Shown here in pieces: positions 14,527 through 18,366 of a stretch of DNA of 18,366 nt. The stretch lies in contig CAYTSD010000026.1 in NCBI GenBank assembly GCA_964440495.1, positions 1-18,366 on the forward strand, given 5' to 3'. The position numbers and the translations under genes were made by a program. Each line of letters begins with the position of its first letter. Position 1 is the stretch's first letter. Origin of the DNA: Benthortus sp964440495 (GTDB lineage: Archaea; Thermoproteota; Nitrososphaeria_A; Caldarchaeales; Wolframiiraptoraceae). A model generated the notes under the pieces. That model was not told the DNA's origin. It worked only from the letters and a program-made list of their open reading frames with translations, and did no database searches.

Positions 14527-15363
14527 ATGACTAAGCATCGGACAAGCATAGAGTTTCCAATAGACCTCTGGGATGCTCTCAAGCTCCATGTCCCCCCACG
14601 TAAGAGGAGCGCGTTCATCATCGAGGCTGTCAGGGAGAAGCTCATGCGCGAGTCCCTGAAGTGTCTAATCCTCTGCGGCGGCCCAGGAATAGGGATGCGT
14701 CCCCTCACCGTCAGCATACCTAAACCCATGATGCCTATAGGGTACAAGCCGATTGTCGAGCATCTGATAATGTCGCTTAAGCGTCAGGGAATCTACAACT
14801 TCATACTCGCGATAGGATACCTTGGAGAACACCTGATAAAATACTTCGGGGATGGGTCTGCTCTCGGGGTAAACATTGACTACTCCATTGAGAAGAGTAG
14901 GTTGGGGACGGCTGGAGCGGTTAAGCTCGCTGAGAAGAAGCTGAGCGACACATTCCTCACCGTTAACGGCGACATACTCTTCACAGGCCTCAATATCTCG
15001 GAGCTAATCCAATACCATAAGCAGAAGGGAGGCATAGCGACGATAGTCCTCTCAAGGGTTGAGGATGCGAGCAGGTTCGGCCTAGTCTCAATAGATGAGA
15101 CAGGCAAGGTTATAGCCTTCAGGGAGAAGCCTAGGCATCCAGCCCCAGGCCTCGTAAACGCAGGAATCTACGTCTTCGAGCCAAAGGTCTTCAACTACAT
15201 ATCCCCTGAGAAGCAGGTGTCCCTAGAGGAGGAGATCTTCCCCGCCCTCGCCGACGAGGAGAAGCTCTACGCCTATGTCCATGAGGGCTACTGGGTTGAC
15301 GTAGGCGCCCCAGAAGACTATGAGAAGGTCTGCAAGGACTTCTTCAGCGGCAGTCTACTCTAA
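14527..15363 (+). CDS. ribbon-helix-helix domain fused to a sugar-1-phosphate nucleotidyltransferase domain
   Basis: Residues 4-42 of 278 form a ribbon-helix-helix DNA-binding unit: strand RTSIEF (5-10), helix A PIDLWDALKLHV (11-22), turn PPRKRS, helix B AFIIEAVREKLMRE (29-42). Residues 44-278 follow without a linker and match NDP-sugar pyrophosphorylases: IPKPMMPIG with Lys66, VNGD with Asp149, FREKP with Lys201, VNAGIYVF and WVDVG with Asp258. The nucleotide-binding signature, normally GGxGTRLRPLT, reads GGPGIGMRPLT here: Thr and Arg are replaced by Ile and Gly. The Arg contacts the nucleotide phosphates in this family, so activity may be lost or changed while sugar-phosphate binding survives. 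A regulator sensing a sugar nucleotide is a reasonable inference. ATG 14527 is 26 bases after a TATA box; an ATG at 14503 upstream is unlikely. Copy B of the transporter follows after 53 bases. Confidence 0.88.
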   Translation: MTKHRTSIEFPIDLWDALKLHVPPRKRSAFIIEAVREKLMRESLKCLILCGGPGIGMRPLTVSIPKPMMPIGYKPIVEHLIMSLKRQGIYNFILAIGYLGEHLIKYFGDGSALGVNIDYSIEKSRLGTAGAVKLAEKKLSDTFLTVNGDILFTGLNISELIQYHKQKGGIATIVLSRVEDASRFGLVSIDETGKVIAFREKPRHPAPGLVNAGIYVFEPKVFNYISPEKQVSLEEEIFPALADEEKLYAYVHEGYWVDVGAPEDYEKVCKDFFSGSLL

Positions 15364-15416
15364 TCTGAGTAGGTCGTCACATTTTAAGAGCTAATTCGAT
15401 AGCCCCCGCCCTTGGG

Positions 15417-16049
15417 ATGAGGGCCAGTCTAGTCGCCGCAACCTCAGCAATCTTCGGGGCGCTCGCCGCAGTTCTCGCAGTCCTCCCACTCAGCTTCCCC
15501 TTCCCATTAATCCCCTATCTCCGATTCGAGGTCGCCGAGATACCCGTAGTTATAGCCTTCCTAGGGTTCGGGCCTCTGCCCGGGATAGTCTCTGCTCTGA
15601 CCTATTGGGGTGTCTTAACACTGGTCGGAGAGTTTACGCCGATAGGGCCTGCGATGAAGTTTCTGGCGGTGGCTTCGATGCTTCTCGGCCTCTGGGTGGG
15701 GTTTAAGCTCTCAAAAAACTCCTATAGGCTTGGCCTTACACTTGGATTCCTCTTCGGAAGCCTCCTCAGAGTCCTCACGATGACAGCCGCCAACTACGTC
15801 ATCCTCCATTACCTCTTCCCAGAGTTCCTAGACTACGCTATTCAGGCACTCTCAGCATCCCTTGGAATACAGTTCGGATGCCTTGGAACAGCCTTCACAC
15901 TAATCCTAATCTTCACAGCGGTATTCAACATCCTCCACATGATGCTAAGCCTCTTTCCCTCACTCTTCCTCCTAAACTGTATGGTGAAAGACGGCCTCTT
16001 CCTAAACTTCAAGAAGCCATGGATACGCTCCATACTGAGAAAAGGTTAG
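15417..16049 (+). CDS. ECF transporter S component (RibU-like), copy B
   Basis: Membrane substrate-binding subunit of an ECF-type importer, 210 residues with about six helices. The segments FPFPLIPYLRFEVAEIPVVIAFLGFGP and IGPAMKFLAVASMLLGLW align with copy A (11420-12040), as do LRVLTMTAANYVILHYLFPE and the C-terminal FNILHMMLSLFP block, so the two are paralogs. The exact vitamin is unknown; the RibU-like pattern suggests a flavin or related small molecule. ATG 15417 has no clear ribosome site. A TATA-like CATTTTAAGA (15380-15389) about 30 bases upstream could give a nearly leaderless mRNA, or it may be read through from the fusion gene. The last 4 bases overlap the 3' end of the convergent FAU-1 gene. 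Confidence 0.85.
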   Translation: MRASLVAATSAIFGALAAVLAVLPLSFPFPLIPYLRFEVAEIPVVIAFLGFGPLPGIVSALTYWGVLTLVGEFTPIGPAMKFLAVASMLLGLWVGFKLSKNSYRLGLTLGFLFGSLLRVLTMTAANYVILHYLFPEFLDYAIQALSASLGIQFGCLGTAFTLILIFTAVFNILHMMLSLFPSLFLLNCMVKDGLFLNFKKPWIRSILRKG

Positions 16050-16993
16050 GGCTTCTTCTCAGCAAGCCTCTCAGCAACCTGGAGAGCGGTTCTCTTAAGA
16101 TATTCACATATCCTTCCATCTCCAGCAGCCTCCTCCAGCCTCTCAACATCAATTATCTCCACGTCGCTTTCACCACGGACAACAACATCAACCTCGAGGT
16201 CGAAGTAGTGGATATGATCTGGATAAAGTGCGAGGGGGGTGCATATGTTGTAGTAGGTTCCCTTAAGCTTCCCCGAGATGTCGTAGTATCGTGTCTTAGT
16301 ATACCATTCCATCAGCTTGGCTTCTGTTATCGCGTAATCTCCCGGAGATTTCGGTATCCCGAGTCCATCATAGGTTCCGCCTCCCAGGATTCTTCTCTGA
16401 AGCTTTACCTCGCCCCCGCTTCTCCAGACTACCTTCCCTGGTCTGAGCTTGAGTAGGTGTCCATCGAGTTTTGCGTGGAGGATTTTAGCAGTGGTTCCCC
16501 GCCTTGGAACAGCGTTTCTAACAGTCTCATCGAATAGCTTGGCTACACTTTCACCGTCGGCTAACCCATGTTCAACCAAGTGCTCCGCGAAGCTAACCAT
16601 AGTTGAGAGGGCTTCTCCCCCAGCTCTACAATAATGATGCCATGGGACCGTGTAGGCGACCCTGCGCCTAAGTTCATCGAGTTTAAGCTTGGTCTCGGTT
16701 GGGAAACCTATCCTAGCCATCGCGGCCTTCTCGTCCCTCATAGGTCTCAAGACTATCAAGTCCCTTAAACCCTCTCTAAGCGCCTCGATAACAGACTCAA
16801 CAACCTCGGGCTCCCCCTTAACCTCAACATAATGTCTATCATTAGAACCCGTTATACTGGCGTCTGCATCCCCCCTCGAATTCAATCCAAATCTCTCGAC
16901 CTGAGACCTCGTCGGATTCACGATCTCGAAGCCCTTGTCGAGGAGCAACGCTATTAGAGCCGTCGAGTAGATCCCCCGAACCTCAACGCTCAT
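16046..16993 (-). CDS. RNA-binding protein / probable ribonuclease, FAU-1 family
   Basis: A 315-residue protein with the two parts of FAU-1: an N-terminal region related to RNase E/G (VEVRGIYSTALIALLLDKGFEI, and ITGSNDRHYVEVKGEPEVV), and a C-terminal DUF402 domain (about 225-300) with KLMEWYTKTRYYDISGKLKG, YNICTP and YFDLEVDVVV. Pyrococcus FAU-1 binds AU-rich RNA, and archaeal members are reported to act in RNA processing including rRNA precursors. The middle carries RRVAYTVPWHHYCRAGGE, typical of the family. ATG 16993 is preferred over TTG 16996 because GAGGG lies about five bases upstream. It is divergent from the surface-protein gene at 17123, with a 20-bp palindrome between them, so the palindrome could also affect this gene. 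Confidence 0.9.
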   Translation of the reverse strand: MSVEVRGIYSTALIALLLDKGFEIVNPTRSQVERFGLNSRGDADASITGSNDRHYVEVKGEPEVVESVIEALREGLRDLIVLRPMRDEKAAMARIGFPTETKLKLDELRRRVAYTVPWHHYCRAGGEALSTMVSFAEHLVEHGLADGESVAKLFDETVRNAVPRRGTTAKILHAKLDGHLLKLRPGKVVWRSGGEVKLQRRILGGGTYDGLGIPKSPGDYAITEAKLMEWYTKTRYYDISGKLKGTYYNICTPLALYPDHIHYFDLEVDVVVRGESDVEIIDVERLEEAAGDGRICEYLKRTALQVAERLAEKKP

Positions 16994-17054
16994 CAACCCT
17001 CACTCAAAACGTCTCAAGTCTTAAAGATTTCAAGGCTTCATGAGTTCTCCAATC

Positions 17055-17074
17055 GTTGGAAACCGGTTTCCAAC
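17055..17074. promoter_or_regulatory. perfect 20-bp palindrome, candidate operator
   Basis: GTTGGAAACC followed by GGTTTCCAAC is exactly self-complementary over all 20 positions. It lies between the divergent FAU-1 gene and the secreted-protein gene, about five bases before a TATA-like GCTTATCC (17080-17087). A perfect palindrome of this length is unlikely by chance and suits a dimeric winged-helix regulator, such as the one encoded at 17726-18226. Confidence 0.6.
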
Positions 17075-17122
17075 TCAAGGCTTATCCGCTCTCCCAAGCC
17101 AGTTTAACGCGAGGTGAAGCGT

Positions 17123-17656
17123 GTGATCGGGTTGGTTGAGAATAAGAGGATACTGCTCCTAGTGACCCTCCTAGCGTCCGCGCTGATCTCCGCAGCCCTC
17201 ATCACGGCGATAGCGCCGACCGCAGCCGCAACAACATCCAGAGGATTTAAGGCGATATTGAAGGACGGCGTCGTAGAGCTATACCAAGACGGCGAGCTCG
17301 TCAAGACCATTAAGGCTCCTGAGGGCGCGAAGCATCTAGAGGTCTTTACCAGCGAGGCCGGTGGCATATACTTCAAGTTCGAGGTCGAAGCTCCTCCATG
17401 CCCCGGAAAAGACCTCGAAGAGAAGGCCATAGAGATAGTCAAGAATAGTCCGAGGGTTCAAGAAGTCATTGGTAGCGACTATGAGATCGTCGGCGTCGGG
17501 TTCGAGCTATCTTCCAGCGGAGAACCTGCGATCGTCATGGTCAAGGCTTCGGATGGAACATGCTATAAGCTGACGATCGACCTAGATCAAGGCGTAGTGG
17601 AGTCCATAGAGAAGGCCGAAGTATGTAGGATAGAGCTGACCTCAAGGACTGGCTAA
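17123..17656 (+). CDS. secreted or membrane-anchored protein with PepSY-like C-terminal region
   Basis: The 177-residue product has a basic start (ENKR), a hydrophobic helix at about residues 9-31 and then a soluble extracellular part. Residues 45-65 (AILKDGVVELYQDGELVKTI) look like a small beta unit. The rest (EEKAIEIVKNSPRVQEVIG, then YEIVGVGFELSSSGEPAIVMVKASDGTCYKLTIDLDQGVV) has the helix plus twisted-sheet pattern of PepSY-type domains, ending with DLDQGVVESIEKAE; this assignment is tentative. Three cysteines in the outer part could pair. GTG 17123 is preferred because GAGGTGA lies five bases upstream; GTG 17114 would add three residues. The membrane regulator gene follows 69 bases later, and the 20-bp palindrome lies upstream, suggesting a sensor/regulator pair. 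Confidence 0.75.
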   Translation: MIGLVENKRILLLVTLLASALISAALITAIAPTAAATTSRGFKAILKDGVVELYQDGELVKTIKAPEGAKHLEVFTSEAGGIYFKFEVEAPPCPGKDLEEKAIEIVKNSPRVQEVIGSDYEIVGVGFELSSSGEPAIVMVKASDGTCYKLTIDLDQGVVESIEKAEVCRIELTSRTG

Positions 17657-17676
17657 TCATGAAACCGGCATTCAAC
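17657..17676. promoter_or_regulatory. degenerate second copy of the 20-bp palindrome
   Basis: Aligned to the palindrome at 17055-17074, 13 of 20 positions match, including the central GAAACCGG run and the terminal CAAC. It starts directly after the stop codon of the secreted-protein gene and lies about ten bases before a TATA-like TTTTTATTTT (17687-17696). The spacing is similar to the first copy, which supports regulation of the next gene by the same protein. Confidence 0.4.
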
Positions 17677-17725
17677 CCCCCTCCCATTTTTATTTTCTCC
17701 ATCTTCATCCTAGAGGTGTGGTTTG

Positions 17726-18226
17726 ATGTGGGATAGGAGGGCTTGCTTGGCGCTGGCCTCGGCCCTGTTCGCGGCCTCAGCCTTCATCCTAGCGCTTAAG
17801 CTCCTCCAACCCGCCTCGATAAACGTCTATCTGGGGACAGATGAGAACAGCACCCTAGTGACGAAGATTCCGGGATTCTATACCCAGACCGATTTGGTGG
17901 TAGTCCTGATCTTCTCGATAATCCTCGGAGCAACTGGAACGTTCATCCTATTATCGAGGCCGGCTGGGGCAGGTGAACCTCTCTGGAAGCTAACTCTAGA
18001 GGAGAAGAGGAAGAATTGGGAGGAGATCTCGAAGACCTTGAAGGATGATGAGAGGAAGGTGTATGAGGCGATCCTAGAGGCAGGCGGGATGATCAATCAA
18101 AGCGAGCTGCCGGAGAAGACGGGGTTATCCAAAACGAGTGTAAGCAGGGCCCTAGACCTCCTAGAGAGCAGGAGGCTAGTTGAGAGAAGGAGGAGAGGGA
18201 TGGGGAACATAATCCTGCTGAAGTGA
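17726..18226 (+). CDS. membrane-anchored winged-helix transcription regulator
   Basis: A 166-residue protein with two transmembrane helices (about 6-27 and 56-77) enclosing a 27-residue outer loop (NVYLGTDENSTLVTKIPGFY), then a charged cytoplasmic linker and a C-terminal winged helix (about 104-166). The latter has helix 2 INQSELPEKTG, recognition helix SKTSVSRALDLLESRR and wing RRRRGMGNIILL, in the MarR/IclR-like style of archaeal membrane HTH regulators. It would read an outer or membrane signal and act on DNA directly (one-component signalling). ATG 17726 has GAGGTG seven bases upstream; TTG 17723 is less likely. The secreted-protein gene is just upstream and may supply the signal; both genes follow related palindromic sites. 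The target is inferred. Confidence 0.82.
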   Translation: MWDRRACLALASALFAASAFILALKLLQPASINVYLGTDENSTLVTKIPGFYTQTDLVVVLIFSIILGATGTFILLSRPAGAGEPLWKLTLEEKRKNWEEISKTLKDDERKVYEAILEAGGMINQSELPEKTGLSKTSVSRALDLLESRRLVERRRRGMGNIILLK

Positions 18227-18228
18227 CG

Positions 18229-18264
18229 TATGTCCTCGAACTCATTCGCCGCTATTATCGCCAC
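18229..18264 (-). pseudogene. possible 5' remnant of a PfpI/DJ-1 family gene
   Basis: On the minus strand GTG 18264 opens VAIIAANEFEDI, which closely resembles the N-terminus of archaeal PfpI-type proteins (the start of Pyrococcus PfpI reads MKVLFLTANEFEDVEL). A GAGGGG ribosome site lies seven bases upstream. The similarity stops after 12 codons, exactly where the stop codon of the convergent membrane regulator gene is reached, so only the head of the gene remains. An in-frame stop lies upstream, near 18340. On the plus strand the same bases give a 36-codon frame (18230-18340) that I consider its shadow. Short length leaves chance possible. Confidence 0.4.
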
Positions 18265-18366
18265 CCTCCTGCCCCTCAGCTTCTCGCCTGATCCAGCTCG
18301 CTTGACGAGTGTGTATGATTGGCTGTTTAGGCCGTTTTAAGGCTTGATTACTTGGACGGTTCATCC

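Noticed and set aside
15878..16456. 192-codon plus-strand frame spanning the end of S-component copy B and FAU-1 antisense
   Set aside because: It crosses two real genes in other frames and shows no domain.
18230..18340. 36-codon plus-strand frame three bases after the regulator stop
   Set aside because: No ribosome site; the opposite strand gives a better explanation (PfpI-like N-terminus), so I treat it as a shadow.

Overview
The window is archaeal chromosome. It encodes an Orc1/Cdc6 initiator, the small subunit of DNA polymerase D (DP1), V/A-type ATPase subunits I, F and E, a FAU-1 family RNA-binding protein and an archaeal-type phosphoglycerate kinase. TATA-like boxes lie about 25 bases upstream of several genes, some of which look leaderless. 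PolD argues against the classical crenarchaeal orders (Sulfolobales, Thermoproteales). A Bathyarchaeia-like, other deep TACK, or euryarchaeal lineage would fit, but I cannot name the organism. No rRNA, tRNA, CRISPR array or insertion sequence was seen.

Layout. 1-2500: a zinc-ribbon protein (SSSCA1/ZNRD2 type), then about 600 bases without a gene that carry ORB-like repeats in inverted orientation around an A/T-rich core (a likely replication origin), then orc1/cdc6. 2500-4425: DP1, 9 bases after cdc6, then a four-helix membrane protein of unknown function. 4417-7461: ATPase subunit I on the minus strand, divergent from F and E on the plus strand. 7497-9167: dihydroxy-acid dehydratase. 9168-10970 (minus): thymidylate kinase followed by a SAMHD1-like HD phosphohydrolase, a plausible dNTP-pool operon. 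11039-12040: an ArsR-like regulator and an ECF-transporter S component. 12027-14455 (minus): a small four-cysteine protein, a type I (bacterial/eukaryotic-like) GAPDH and PGK. 14527-16049: a ribbon-helix-helix domain fused to a sugar-nucleotidyltransferase domain with an altered signature motif, then a second ECF S component paralogous to the first. 16046-16993 (minus): FAU-1. 17123-18226: a secreted or membrane-anchored protein and a membrane-anchored winged-helix regulator, preceded by a perfect 20-bp palindrome. 18229-18264 (minus): what looks like the broken 5' end of a PfpI/DJ-1 gene.

How the genes work together. The left part is a replication block: origin, initiator and replicative polymerase exonuclease subunit. 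tmk plus the HD protein would balance dNTPs. GAPDH and PGK are successive glycolytic/gluconeogenic enzymes read as an overlapping pair. The most unusual parts are the RHH-nucleotidyltransferase fusion next to a vitamin-type transporter S component, and the right-hand surface-protein/membrane-regulator pair with its palindromic candidate operators.
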